A stretch of DNA of 64,000 nt, from assembly GCF_026239655.1 (NCBI RefSeq), contig NZ_JAPIVO010000009.1:62001-126000 (forward strand), written 5' to 3'. Below are positions 45,176-54,076 of the stretch, piece after piece. The DNA is from Pedobacter sp. MR2016-24. GTDB lineage: Bacteria; Bacteroidota; Bacteroidia; Sphingobacteriales; Sphingobacteriaceae. Each line of letters starts with the position of its first letter. Position 1 is the stretch's first letter. The notes under the pieces are model-generated. The model was not told the DNA's origin, did no database searches, and saw only the letters and a program-made list of their open reading frames with translations. The position numbers and the translations under genes were made by a program.

Positions 45176-46014
45176 TTCATCTTTACCACTCTAAATCCCT
45201 GATTGCTGAATGAGGCGCGGGGATTTATTCTTCCTATATCTACCGAATTAAAAAAACTGCAGGCATTTTTACTGCACCACCAGGAACCGCCGCGGGCATG
45301 TGCTATTTTCCTGTTTTTAGGATCTGTCTTTAAAGTGCCTTCACAGAATTCAAACACGTTGCCGTAAATATCATAAATGCCATAAGCATTTGGTGCAAAG
45401 CTGGCAACAGGTGAGGTGTAAACAAAACCATCAGTCTCATCTGGATCAAGGTGATTCTGTCCCTGCCATATATTAGCATACTTTCCAATTTCTTCCCTGT
45501 CAGCCCCCCAGAAATAGGTCGTTTTAGCACCTGCTCTTGAGGCGATTTCCCATTCGTCCAGCGTTGGGAGCCTTACCTTTTTCCACTTACAGTAGGCAGT
45601 GATATCATTGTAACTGATACTGGTTACCGGATGATTCATTTTATTGGTGATATTACCTCTGGTAGTCCCATTTGGGTATCTCCAGTATGCAGTACTATCG
45701 TCCAGCCATTTAAATTCCTCCAGTCCCGGTTCAAAAACCATCGCATTTTTATGTCTTTCCGCATCTGTTCTGTAATTTGTAGCCTTCACGAATAATTCAA
45801 ACTGTCTGTTTGTTACTTCAGTGGCGGCAATATAGTAGCTCTGCATTTTTACCTTTCTGAGTGGATTCAATTGGTGCACTGCACTACCCAGCAGATACTC
45901 GCCAGCAGGTACTTTTACAAATAGTGTATCAACCTGAGCGGTCACATTACCAGTGATCATACATAGAGTTATCAATAAGATTACACACTGAACTGCTTGT
46001 TTACATGATCCCAT
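45172..46014 (-). CDS. Secreted formylglycine-generating-enzyme-like protein
   Basis: 280 residues with an N-terminal signal peptide (about 1-26). FGE/SUMF1 fold motifs: V-P-A-G-E-Y-L-L-G-S near the start, E-V-T-N-R-Q-F, H-P-V-T-S-I-S-Y-N-D, R-L-P-T-L-D-E-W-E-I-A-S-R-A-G, and G-N-V-F-E-F-C-E-G. The C-terminal R-G-G-S-W-W-C-S-K-N-A-C (S244, C247, C252), with N-x-x-G-F-R-V at the end, matches the copper-binding Cys-x4-Cys pair and active-site Ser of true FGE. Many family members lack these cysteines, so this one may be a real sulfatase-type modifier. No sulfatase lies in the window. It overlaps the upstream gene by 14 bp. Confidence 0.88.
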   Translation of the reverse strand: MGSCKQAVQCVILLITLCMITGNVTAQVDTLFVKVPAGEYLLGSAVHQLNPLRKVKMQSYYIAATEVTNRQFELFVKATNYRTDAERHKNAMVFEPGLEEFKWLDDSTAYWRYPNGTTRGNITNKMNHPVTSISYNDITAYCKWKKVRLPTLDEWEIASRAGAKTTYFWGADREEIGKYANIWQGQNHLDPDETDGFVYTSPVASFAPNAYGIYDIYGNVFEFCEGTLKTDPKNRKIAHARGGSWWCSKNACSFFNSVDIGRINPRASFSNQGFRVVKMN

Positions 46015-46753
46015 TGTAGTAAGATTTTGCTCTGCTAATGATGAGGTCTACATTATCTTTATTAAGGGTGATAAAGCTTTGATAGTTACTTTTAGCACCA
46101 TATAATTTAATAAACGAAGCGGAATTCATGAATGGTTTGTATTTGTTTTTCTTTAATAAAAGCATCAGCACCGTAAGTATGTCATTATCCTTTTGATCAA
46201 TCCTATAGAATTCGATCAGAAAAGGTATCATTTCACGGCCGTTTACCTCCACGATTGCCGTTTTATAATTCAGCCCCATTCTTTTGCTCCGGCTGACTGA
46301 TTCCCTAATTAATGCCATTACTGAATCGCGGTTGCTAACCAGGAAATCCAGTTGTCTCTTACTCCAGTTTGACTCACTGAAAATATCTGGCAGACTACCC
46401 GATATCTTTTTCTCTTCACCGATAATAGGAGGGCTGACATCACAATTCTGGCTGTATGATTCGGGATATATCATATGATAAGTAAATTTCTCCCTTAATG
46501 AAAGACCAAGATATAATTTTTTGGCAAGCGGCTTATCATAGTCATCACTTTCATCATCAGTTCTGGTGGTTATTTTTTTGATCAGGGATTTGACTTTTGA
46601 AAGTCCGTACGGCGGGGTGGAACTTTTTAGACGATACGCATGATAGGTCTGGCTAATTGGACTTGCTTCCTGCCACTGTTCCTCTTTTTCCTGATCCTGT
46701 GCGAATAATGAAAGGGGAATAGCTAACGTCGCGATAATAAATAAGTATTTCAT
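46001..46753 (-). CDS. Secreted protein of unknown function
   Basis: 250 residues, signal peptide 1-18 (S-L-F-A-Q). The mature part is charged and mixed alpha/beta, with P-L-A-K-K-L-Y-L-G-L-S-L-R-E-K-F, a D-V-S-P-P-I-I turn and a helical C-terminal half (N-D-I-L-T-V-L-M-L-L-L-K-K-N-K-Y). No family recognised. It precedes and overlaps the FGE-like gene, hinting at a shared role, and follows the 397-residue gene after 34 bp. No C-x-P-x-R site is present, so it is not an obvious FGE substrate. Confidence 0.72.
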   Translation of the reverse strand: MKYLFIIATLAIPLSLFAQDQEKEEQWQEASPISQTYHAYRLKSSTPPYGLSKVKSLIKKITTRTDDESDDYDKPLAKKLYLGLSLREKFTYHMIYPESYSQNCDVSPPIIGEEKKISGSLPDIFSESNWSKRQLDFLVSNRDSVMALIRESVSRSKRMGLNYKTAIVEVNGREMIPFLIEFYRIDQKDNDILTVLMLLLKKNKYKPFMNSASFIKLYGAKSNYQSFITLNKDNVDLIISRAKSYYNGIM

Positions 46754-46787
46754 AAGAGCTTTTAATAAATTTTAGATATAGAATAGA

Positions 46788-47981
46788 TTACAGGTTTTTT
46801 AAGATTTCAATGATTTGATCAGGTGTTTTGTTTCGGATCTTTAACCTGGTCTCTTCATTATTGTCTTCTCCGATGAAATCGGCATTATAAGTACCTTCAG
46901 TATCACCTTTGTGGTAGACTAATCCAGATGCCTTTCCCTCGTAAAAATCATGTCTGCCAAAAAAAGTCCCCATTCCCCAGTAATGATCATTTATTAAGCG
47001 CTCTAATATTATGGGATTGAGTTGAACAGGGCTAAAGAAATTGTTTCCCAAGTTCCTTATGAGGGAGCTCTCATTTTCTTTTTTGCTTCTTTCTTCTTCC
47101 ACCAACAGCTGCTTTTCATCATTTATCTGTTCAATATAAATTTCCTTATTCTTGCAGATGTACACATAAAATCGTTTCTGATCTACTTTTGCTTCATCTA
47201 ATAGTTTATAGTGCCTGTAATTTAACGTATTGACTATTTGTCCCTCTCTGTTAAACATTTCCACCTTCCGGCCTTCTGTTGTGAAGGTAATTTTCATTGC
47301 GTTATTCCATAAACTTTTAAAAAAAAGACCATCGTCAACACGGATGATTCTTACACACTCTCCAAAGTTTTCTGCATAAAGGGCAATCATAAAGGCCGTT
47401 GTTTTGGCATCTTTTACTACCGTAATAATTTCTCCTGCTCCATGTTTAATCTCGACAGGTTTAATCTTAATGCCAGACATTAGGATACCATCTTTAAACG
47501 TGTTGATAGCGTCTAATGTAGTATAAGCCAATTTAGTATCTTGTTCCTGCTGGATGGTATGAAATTTATCATTGTATAGCTGTTGAATAAGTTTTCCTTC
47601 CTGATAATAGTCGTAAATCAGCCAGTCATTTTCCATGGATTTGAAGAAGCCATTAAATGGTTTACCATCCAAGTAATCTCCTATAAGATAATCCCCATTT
47701 GCTATACTATCGTTTTTTATAAATATTGTGTTATCAGGAGTTTTCAGTTCAGACTTAAAAAACAGTTCCATATTTAGCTGTTTTCTGACTTTTTTTGCAC
47801 CATCAATACAATTGTAACAAACCGTATAGCCAGATGACAATTCTTCGTTCCTGATGCATTTCAAATCAGTTTTTACAATTGTTATTTCATTTTTTTGGTT
47901 CAGGTAAATATCCTGCTTATCCCTTTCCTGTGCATTAGAGAATAATGGGAGTACCAAAAGAAAGGGTATGATCTTATACAT
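46788..47981 (-). CDS. Secreted protein with MORN-like segments, unknown function
   Basis: 397 residues, signal peptide 1-17 (P-L-F-S-N-A-Q). Segments such as G-D-Y-L-D-G-K-P-F-N-G-F-F-K and D-Y-Y-Q-E-G-K-L-I-Q-Q-L-Y resemble degenerate MORN/YwqK repeats. C39 and a C-x-N-C pair near residues 55-58 could form disulfides. The last part has helices and a G-E-D-N-N-E-E-T-R-L-K-I-R motif. I cannot assign a family. It is first of three minus-strand genes that abut the VgrG island. Confidence 0.72.
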   Translation of the reverse strand: MYKIIPFLLVLPLFSNAQERDKQDIYLNQKNEITIVKTDLKCIRNEELSSGYTVCYNCIDGAKKVRKQLNMELFFKSELKTPDNTIFIKNDSIANGDYLIGDYLDGKPFNGFFKSMENDWLIYDYYQEGKLIQQLYNDKFHTIQQEQDTKLAYTTLDAINTFKDGILMSGIKIKPVEIKHGAGEIITVVKDAKTTAFMIALYAENFGECVRIIRVDDGLFFKSLWNNAMKITFTTEGRKVEMFNREGQIVNTLNYRHYKLLDEAKVDQKRFYVYICKNKEIYIEQINDEKQLLVEEERSKKENESSLIRNLGNNFFSPVQLNPIILERLINDHYWGMGTFFGRHDFYEGKASGLVYHKGDTEGTYNADFIGEDNNEETRLKIRNKTPDQIIEILKNL

Positions 47982-48243
47982 GATATGGCATTTATAAATA
48001 TAACAGTTTTATAGCTTTAATAGTTTAACCTATGGTAAATTGCTTTTTTGACCAGATTCGGTTATTTAGATTATACTGTCCCTTTTAACAAAATTTCTTC
48101 AGAAATAAATTTCACATAATGGCTTAATCATCTAAAGAAAGGTGTTTGTGCATCATGGCAAAGTTTTTGTTGAAACATCAGTTGTAATAATTTTTTATTT
48201 TGCCAAAATATATTATGACTTTCAATTATGTTCGATAGATGAT

Positions 48244-49236
48244 ATGGATAAATTATTGCTCTCAAATCACTTTAAGCTAAATCTGAAATTAGTTCCCCCA
48301 TATTTTAGTCGTACCTACGGTGTGACTATAGATATTTCGATCGGCAATGAAATTACTGGTTTAAAATATGAGGTAAAAGTAACTTATATTAAAACTATCG
48401 CAGAAAATATTCGGTTATTCAGACTTGATAGGCTCACCCCTGTTTACATTAATGAAACCTTACCTGATACAACAGCAGACCAGTTGGCTGCAGCGGTTGG
48501 TGAAGTTTTTTACCCTTTGTTTATCGAGGTCAACTTTGAAGGTAAATACTTGGCAGTACACAACCAAAATGAGATTGCCGGACGCTGGCCTGCATTAAAA
48601 GAAAAAATTTCTGCTTATTTTACTGGTGAGGAGGCGACACAATATCTTAATTTAATGGTAGAAGTCCTTTATGATGAAAATTCATTAAATGAGGTGTTCA
48701 GGAAAGATCTGTTTATCACATCGTACTTCACCTCTCTCTATAAATCATATACCAGTAGTTTTGAGCTCAATGAAAACATGTATTTTCCTATTGTGACAAA
48801 TACTGCTCCGGTAAGTTTTGGAACTAAACAATCGTTGGATGAGCAGTTTAATAGTTATGGAGCGATAGAGATCCACCATCAAGGCACAGTAAATGATGAA
48901 AGAACCGCTGAAGATTTAGAAAGTGGAGTAGAATTTCCTTTGAGCAGGTTCGAAAATCCAGATCTGTCAGGAGCAGAGGGAGTTTATAATGCTAAATATG
49001 TGCTGAACCCTAATACGAGATCTTTGGAGTTGCTGGTGGCAAGCTGGCATATGCCTGGAATGAGAATCCAATCGACTGAAATCAGGATGTTCAGAATTGA
49101 CGAAGAGCATGAACATGAGAAAGAGACTCTACCATTACATTCAGGAAATAACCTTGTTTATATAGACGGGGGGCATTCGGGCAAAGGGGGTATTTCCGGT
49201 TTTCTGGAATCAATATTCGGAAAGAAGGGCAGATAA
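48244..49236 (+). CDS. Unknown protein at the edge of the VgrG island
   Basis: 330 residues from the ATG at 48244; an open extension back to 48142 is AT-rich and unlikely coding. No signal peptide. The sequence starts N-H-F-K-L-N-L-K-L-V-P-P and holds alternating strands and helices, ending in a glycine-rich tail (G-G-H-S-G-K-G-G-I-S-G-F) then a short basic amphipathic helix (F-L-E-S-I-F-G-K-K-G-R). It points the same way as vgrG but 567 bp separate them. I do not recognise it; an adaptor or island passenger are both possible. Confidence 0.68.
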   Translation: MDKLLLSNHFKLNLKLVPPYFSRTYGVTIDISIGNEITGLKYEVKVTYIKTIAENIRLFRLDRLTPVYINETLPDTTADQLAAAVGEVFYPLFIEVNFEGKYLAVHNQNEIAGRWPALKEKISAYFTGEEATQYLNLMVEVLYDENSLNEVFRKDLFITSYFTSLYKSYTSSFELNENMYFPIVTNTAPVSFGTKQSLDEQFNSYGAIEIHHQGTVNDERTAEDLESGVEFPLSRFENPDLSGAEGVYNAKYVLNPNTRSLELLVASWHMPGMRIQSTEIRMFRIDEEHEHEKETLPLHSGNNLVYIDGGHSGKGGISGFLESIFGKKGR

Positions 49237-49803
49237 TTAAACGGCCAGTTCTTTAGACAAAGTGAAGTCTTACTGTCTCCTCCAAATTTCAATAATTTTG
49301 TATTTTTTCTTTGAGTCGTTATAATGACTGTAACGAATTTATATAAAAATTAACGAAAACTGCTTTCATTGTGCATTCTTTGAAGGTGTAGTTATTCTAA
49401 AACAGAAGTGGCAAACTTTTTGCTATGATGTAAAGAAATTAATGATTTCTTTCATCCAAAAAATTAAAATTATGGCTTTCAAAGCAAGATTGGGATTTTC
49501 GGCTACTACAACACCTATTCCTGTTTGTACATTTTTCATTGTCAAAAACAATCTATCCTTCATGGATATCACTGTATAAGGCTGATCGAAAGGTTTTTTG
49601 ATTCATAGTATAAATGTGATAGTTTTTGAATCAGTTCAGTAGATCTTGTATTCCCATCTTATCTTTTCATTCTCCTGGTGAAAGATGATCTACAATCTGA
49701 ACAATATTAAATCTAACTACTAATGCCGATCCGTTGATCCTCTTAAAGGAACGGTTATTGAATTATAAATTAAACGCTACAAATAAAAATAACGTTCTCT
49801 AGC
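49237..49803. other. Leader region upstream of vgrG with an hcp/tssD-like remnant
   Basis: This 567-bp AT-rich gap has no full gene. It contains the short tssD-like frame at 49472-49579 and an imperfect hairpin at 49634-49702 (GTTCAG with a TAGATC/GATCTA inner stem and a 4-nt bulge, then an inner TTTCA/TGAAA stem). The hairpin could be a leader structure or terminator for the relic; no T-tract follows. Confidence 0.5.
49472..49579 (+). pseudogene. Truncated hcp/tssD-like fragment
   Basis: A 35-codon frame begins M-A-F-K-A-R-L-G-F and has Cys at position 19. Both features match the start of Bacteroidota TssD/Hcp proteins as I remember them, which begin M-A-F-x-A-x-L and carry V-L-x-C near residue 19. 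A stop follows after 35 residues, while full TssD proteins are about 130 residues. In the +1 frame after the Cys a V-H-F-S-L-S-K-T stretch may be a frameshifted continuation. A short real peptide or chance match remains possible. Confidence 0.42.
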
Positions 49804-51633
49804 ATGGAAAAGAAGATAAATCTGGAAATACATATTGCCGATACGGAAATAACTCATTTTAATTCCCTGAAGATTATCCAGTCATTCAACCGGCACCATG
49901 AATTTGAGTTGATCATCAATCAGGATGTGATTGAGCACGCTGGTTCAGTTAAAATTGACCAGTCAAAATCCTGGATAGGTAAAAGCTTTTTAATCAGCAT
50001 AGACCATGGTAATATGAATTTTAAAGGGCTTGTCTGTGAGGTAAATCTCTCACAAAGTCATGGCCTGAGGGGTGATTTGATTATCAAAGGTTTTTCACCG
50101 ACGATTCTTATGGAAACAGGGATACAACTGGTATCTCACGCTGATACAAATTTAAGTAGTATTGTTGAAAAAACAGCTAAAGGCTGGCCTTCTTCTGAAA
50201 TGGAGATTGCTGTAAAACCTGTATATAAGGAAACACTTAAATATATTACTCAATACAAAGAAAGTAATTTTACTTTTCTGAACCGTTTGAGCAAAGAGTA
50301 CGGCGAGTTTTTCTATTATGATGGAAAAACATTGATTTTTGGCAAACCAGCGGAGCAGAAGACGGTCAGTCTTGTACATGGACAAAACCTTAATTTCATG
50401 AATACGGCTGTCCGTATTTTACCGACAAATTTCGCGTATTATTCTTACCGCTCTGAAGATGATAACAAGCTTGATGCCCGCTCACCATCACAGCGTGACC
50501 GTTTAGATGATATTTCGCAATACGCCTATGAACAATCCTCTTCCGTATTTGATAGTAAAGCGAATGTTCCGATAAAACCAAGAGTCGACAAAGCTGGTCA
50601 GTTAGAACAACTCGCTCAAAAACATAGCGCCGCATTGGCTTCCGGACTCACTGATATCACTGGGGAGAGTACAAATACAGCACTAAATATTGGTTGTATT
50701 GCAGATATTAAAGTTTCTCATAAAATTGGCTCTGACTCTTTTGTTCAGGATTCTGCTGGCAAGTTTCTGGTAACCGAGATAACGCATTCTATAGATGGAC
50801 TTAATCGTTATACTAACTCATTTAAAGGAGTAAATGCGAATACGGAAGTTTTGTCGGTTTCCAATGTACAGATGCCACAGGCAGAAGCACAGGTTGCCAT
50901 CGTTAAAGAAAATAATGATCCGTCACAAACCGGACGTATTAAAGTTCAGATGTTATGGCAAAAAAATAGTGAGACTACTGACTGGATCAGGGTGCTTACT
51001 CCAGATGGAGGTTCAAGTGAACCCTTCTCCAAAAACAGAGGCTATGTTTTTATTCCTGAAGTTGGAGATCAGGTTGTGTTGGGATTTCGGTATAATGACC
51101 CTGACCGGCCTTTTGTAATGGGAAGTATATTTCATGGAAATTCAGGTGGCGGCGGGGCTGATGCTAATCATATGAAAAGCATTGCCACCAGGAGCGGGCA
51201 CCTTATTGAATTTAATGATAGTTCCGCGAAACAGGGGATTACAATTACAGACATAAATAAAAACATTATCCATATAGATACTTCTGGTAATAATATCACG
51301 ATTACAGCAAATGAAAATTTAACATTGAATGCAAAGAACTTACAAATCAATGTACAGGAAAATATGGACGTTCATGTTGGTAAAAACAAGAGCCTGCAGA
51401 TTGGTGAAAATATGGCCACTCAGATTGGGCAGAACAGTCAGGTAAATATTAATGAGAATTACATGATGAACGCTGCAAATATAACAGAAGTTGCTAAAGG
51501 GAGCCGTAAATCTAAAGCGGCAAACATTACCGAAAACTCTAAATCACAGCAAATTATCGCAGAACAGAATGTAAACATCCATGCGAAAAGTACATTGAAT
51601 AGTAACAGTGGCGAACGTTCTAATTTTCATTAG
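49804..51633 (+). CDS. vgrG: VgrG spike protein of a type VI secretion system
   Basis: 609 residues. The N-terminal gp27-like part (1-370) has the F-E-L-I-I-N-Q, I-G-K-S-F-L-I-S-I and Y-I-T-Q-Y-K-E-S-N-F-T-F-L-N-R-L-S-K-E-Y-G-E-F-F-Y-Y pattern. The OB-fold gp5-like part follows with A-I-V-K-E-N-N-D-P-S-Q-T-G-R-I-K-V-Q-M-L-W and D-W-I-R-V-L-T-P-D-G-G-S-S, then V-F-I-P-E-V-G-D-Q-V-V-L-G-F-R and P-D-R-P-F-V-M-G-S-I-F. The C-terminal needle repeats (about 470-609: N-I-T-I-T-A-N-E-N, I-N-V-Q-E-N-M-D-V) form the beta-prism tip. It heads an operon of cargo genes with 3-39-bp gaps; the core T6SS genes are outside the window. Confidence 0.94.
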   Translation: MEKKINLEIHIADTEITHFNSLKIIQSFNRHHEFELIINQDVIEHAGSVKIDQSKSWIGKSFLISIDHGNMNFKGLVCEVNLSQSHGLRGDLIIKGFSPTILMETGIQLVSHADTNLSSIVEKTAKGWPSSEMEIAVKPVYKETLKYITQYKESNFTFLNRLSKEYGEFFYYDGKTLIFGKPAEQKTVSLVHGQNLNFMNTAVRILPTNFAYYSYRSEDDNKLDARSPSQRDRLDDISQYAYEQSSSVFDSKANVPIKPRVDKAGQLEQLAQKHSAALASGLTDITGESTNTALNIGCIADIKVSHKIGSDSFVQDSAGKFLVTEITHSIDGLNRYTNSFKGVNANTEVLSVSNVQMPQAEAQVAIVKENNDPSQTGRIKVQMLWQKNSETTDWIRVLTPDGGSSEPFSKNRGYVFIPEVGDQVVLGFRYNDPDRPFVMGSIFHGNSGGGGADANHMKSIATRSGHLIEFNDSSAKQGITITDINKNIIHIDTSGNNITITANENLTLNAKNLQINVQENMDVHVGKNKSLQIGENMATQIGQNSQVNINENYMMNAANITEVAKGSRKSKAANITENSKSQQIIAEQNVNIHAKSTLNSNSGERSNFH

Positions 51634-51636
51634 CAG

Positions 51637-52734
51637 ATGGCATATATAGAAGGGTTGATCAATAGAATTACTTCAGGAGAGGTTTTTACGGAGGCGGAAT
51701 CTTATACTGCCTATACAGGCGACTTCAATATGGATGCCGGTGGAGTAGGGAATCTCACTTCTGATAAGGAGGTAGTAATGAACAAGCCTGATGAGGCTGA
51801 GCAAGACGTTTCCAACGATTATATACCTGTTGTGGCTTTAGATAAAGGTAAGTCTCTTTTTGGTTGTGAGCTATTGAAACCAGATAAACCGAAAACTACC
51901 AAGCTTGCTGAATTTCTGGATGCTGACAAGAGAAATCAGGTGTTACAGGAGTTACTGATCACGGATTTAGCAGTTATAATCAATTGTAAGGTGAAGCAGG
52001 GTAATGTGAAAGCGGATGACAATGAGGGATATGTTACCGTAAAGTCGAGTAAATTGAAGTTTGTTGGAGCCGATAACAATCCGAAGGCAGCAAAATCTTC
52101 CATGCGTATGGAGCAGACATATGGATCGGAATTGGTATTAAAAATAACTATACCGGAAGGATTGCCGGATAAGAGCACGCATTACATCGATTTCTACGCG
52201 GATGATAACGATATGCTTTTTTTCTCTGTTTCTAATGTGTTTTGTGGTAGGATAGCACTGATTTACAAAGAACCATTGTTCAAGAAAATCTACGCGGCAT
52301 ATCCTAAGCCTTATAATAAAAAACCTTGTAACGAAGACCACTTTAACCAATGTGCGATCAGAATGAGTATGGCTTTGATTAACGCTGGTATTCCGATTGA
52401 AGGAGTTAAAAATTTAACTAATCCAGGCGGAAACACCTATTGTAAGCATAAACATGTTTTAGGCGCTTATAACCTGGGCATGCATATAGATAAAATGAGT
52501 TTCTGGGATAAACGGACTGTTTATGATGGTTCCAAAACTGACATTAGTGCGCTGGTAATTGGTAAAACGGGCATATTGTACTTTGAAAATTTTAAAGAGG
52601 AAAATGCCGCGGGGCAGATGACCAGAAGTTCACAATACCGCCATATTGAAGTTTGGAACGGATATGCTTTAGTAAGCGGCTTTGACAGACAGATGTTTGA
52701 AGCCACGGTAATTAAGTTTTGGGAAATTAAGTAA
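51637..52734 (+). CDS. Tae4-like peptidoglycan amidase effector with long N-terminal extension
   Basis: 365 residues, no signal peptide. The C-terminal 145 residues resemble type VI amidase effector 4: H-F-N-Q-C-A-I-R-M-S-M-A-L with catalytic C239, Y-C-K-H-K-H, G-K-T-G-I-L-Y-F, and R-H-I-E-V-W-N-G with H336 and a later D350. Tae4 cleaves D-Glu-mDAP bonds in the target cell wall. The N-terminal 220 residues are unlike Tae4 and include a beta domain with I-I-N-C-K-V-K-Q-G-N; they may bind VgrG or PAAR. The gene is 3 bp after vgrG and 6 bp before a lipoprotein that is the candidate immunity factor. Confidence 0.82.
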   Translation: MAYIEGLINRITSGEVFTEAESYTAYTGDFNMDAGGVGNLTSDKEVVMNKPDEAEQDVSNDYIPVVALDKGKSLFGCELLKPDKPKTTKLAEFLDADKRNQVLQELLITDLAVIINCKVKQGNVKADDNEGYVTVKSSKLKFVGADNNPKAAKSSMRMEQTYGSELVLKITIPEGLPDKSTHYIDFYADDNDMLFFSVSNVFCGRIALIYKEPLFKKIYAAYPKPYNKKPCNEDHFNQCAIRMSMALINAGIPIEGVKNLTNPGGNTYCKHKHVLGAYNLGMHIDKMSFWDKRTVYDGSKTDISALVIGKTGILYFENFKEENAAGQMTRSSQYRHIEVWNGYALVSGFDRQMFEATVIKFWEIK

Positions 52735-52740
52735 TATAGA

Positions 52741-53562
52741 ATGAGGTTAATACAATTATTTATATTTTATATAATGGCTACGGCCTTTTCATCCTGTGCG
52801 CAGAGTGGATCATCATCATCCAGTTCGTCTGATAGTGACAGTACATTACTAGTGCAAAAGCTACTAACCTATCAGACGAAAGCGGCTAAGTTGGGTACAA
52901 CACATAAAAAACCAGTCAGGGAAAAGGGGATTCATGGCATATGGATCAATTTGAAACTCAAAAATTACCTGTTGAGAGACAGTGTATCTGTCGATGGTGA
53001 ATCGTTGCTGCCATTAACATTAACTGTAGATCAAAAAGGTGCTTATTTTACTTTCAGGTATGAAGGACCTGTAAAATATAATAAGATTACTGCCAACGGA
53101 ACAGGTAAGTTTTCAATAGGGAAATTCAGTGCGGTGCTTAAAAATGATTCAGTGGTCAGCGTAGCATTTGAACATAAAACTATTCTCTTTGAGCGAAGCA
53201 CTGTTGACAAAAATAATATGGCGGACTTTACTGCATTATTAAATGATAAACTTTTCAGTTATGCAAAATTACGCCAGTTGGTAAATTTAAATGGCCCGCA
53301 AGCAGATACAATGAACATTCGCGCAGCAAAATCAAATTTAACGGATGAGGTATTGTGCAGTACGCTGAAAACTAATTTTAAGTACAGAATCACCTATGCA
53401 TACCCCTTTATTTTCGATAAGTCATTCACTCCTGCGGTGTATTATTTGAACAGTACAGGTCTGGAAGACAAGCCTGTAACATATGAAATCAGCTTGGTGG
53501 AAAATGAAGTGCAACTCAGAGATCTAAACACAAGAGAGGTGAGATATAAGTTTTTATATTAA
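52741..53562 (+). CDS. Lipoprotein, candidate immunity protein for the amidase
   Basis: 273 residues. Lipobox F-S-S-C with lipidated Cys19, then a serine-rich linker, so it is anchored in the periplasm, where a Tae4-type enzyme would act. The rest is beta-rich (L-T-L-T-V-D-Q-K-G-A-Y-F-T-F-R, F-S-I-G-K-F-S-A-V-L-K-N) and not similar to the small Tai4 immunity proteins I know. Its place directly after the amidase gene is the only evidence for immunity. Confidence 0.7.
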   Translation: MRLIQLFIFYIMATAFSSCAQSGSSSSSSSDSDSTLLVQKLLTYQTKAAKLGTTHKKPVREKGIHGIWINLKLKNYLLRDSVSVDGESLLPLTLTVDQKGAYFTFRYEGPVKYNKITANGTGKFSIGKFSAVLKNDSVVSVAFEHKTILFERSTVDKNNMADFTALLNDKLFSYAKLRQLVNLNGPQADTMNIRAAKSNLTDEVLCSTLKTNFKYRITYAYPFIFDKSFTPAVYYLNSTGLEDKPVTYEISLVENEVQLRDLNTREVRYKFLY

Positions 53563-53585
53563 TCAGATACTTAATAATAACCAGG

Positions 53586-54071
53586 ATGGCAGAGAAACAT
53601 TTGGTGGTACAGGGGGCAATATGCTTGTGCAATTTTGGCACTGCTCCGGATAAGTTGAAAGTATTATCGCATACTAAAGAATATGCTAATGATAAAGACA
53701 GCGCAAAGAAGCTTATTGGAAGTACAAAAGAAATTGGTTCAACGTTTGAAAAAAACACTTTTGGTTCCTGCTCTAAACAAAATAACAAACCCTGTACGGC
53801 GATCGTCACGGAATGGAAAGGTTTTTATGAAAATACGATCCTGACAAACGGTGGTAAGATCTTGCTGGAGGACAGTAAAGCAACCTGCCCGGTTGGGGGT
53901 GCTGACTGTATTAAAGTGGTTGACCATGGTCAGATAGCAGAAGTTAGTCAGCAAAATATGGAAAAAGCAAAACCGGAGGTGCAGCAAGTGCTGAATCCCG
54001 CTGTCGATACCAGGATGCTTGTTAAGCCAGCAATGATTGAAGATGATATTTCCGAGAGTGTAAGTAACTGA
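53586..54071 (+). CDS. PAAR-like DUF4280 tip protein
   Basis: 161 residues. DUF4280 features: H-L-V-V-Q-G-A-I-C-L-C-N-F-G-T at the start, F-G-S-C-S-K-Q-N-N-K-P-C in the middle and A-T-C-P-V-G-G-A-D-C-I-K-V-V-D-H-G-Q later, with paired cysteines that probably bind metal. PAAR-like proteins cap the VgrG spike and link effectors. The C-terminal 40 residues are extra and may connect to the next gene product, which starts 5 bp after the stop. This tight spacing suggests that the 876-residue protein is its cargo. Confidence 0.88.
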   Translation: MAEKHLVVQGAICLCNFGTAPDKLKVLSHTKEYANDKDSAKKLIGSTKEIGSTFEKNTFGSCSKQNNKPCTAIVTEWKGFYENTILTNGGKILLEDSKATCPVGGADCIKVVDHGQIAEVSQQNMEKAKPEVQQVLNPAVDTRMLVKPAMIEDDISESVSN

Positions 54072-54076
54072 CAGAC

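Noticed and set aside
48142..48243. Upstream extension of the unknown protein before vgrG
   Set aside because: AT-rich, hydrophobic and unlike the rest; the ATG at 48244 gives a plausible start.
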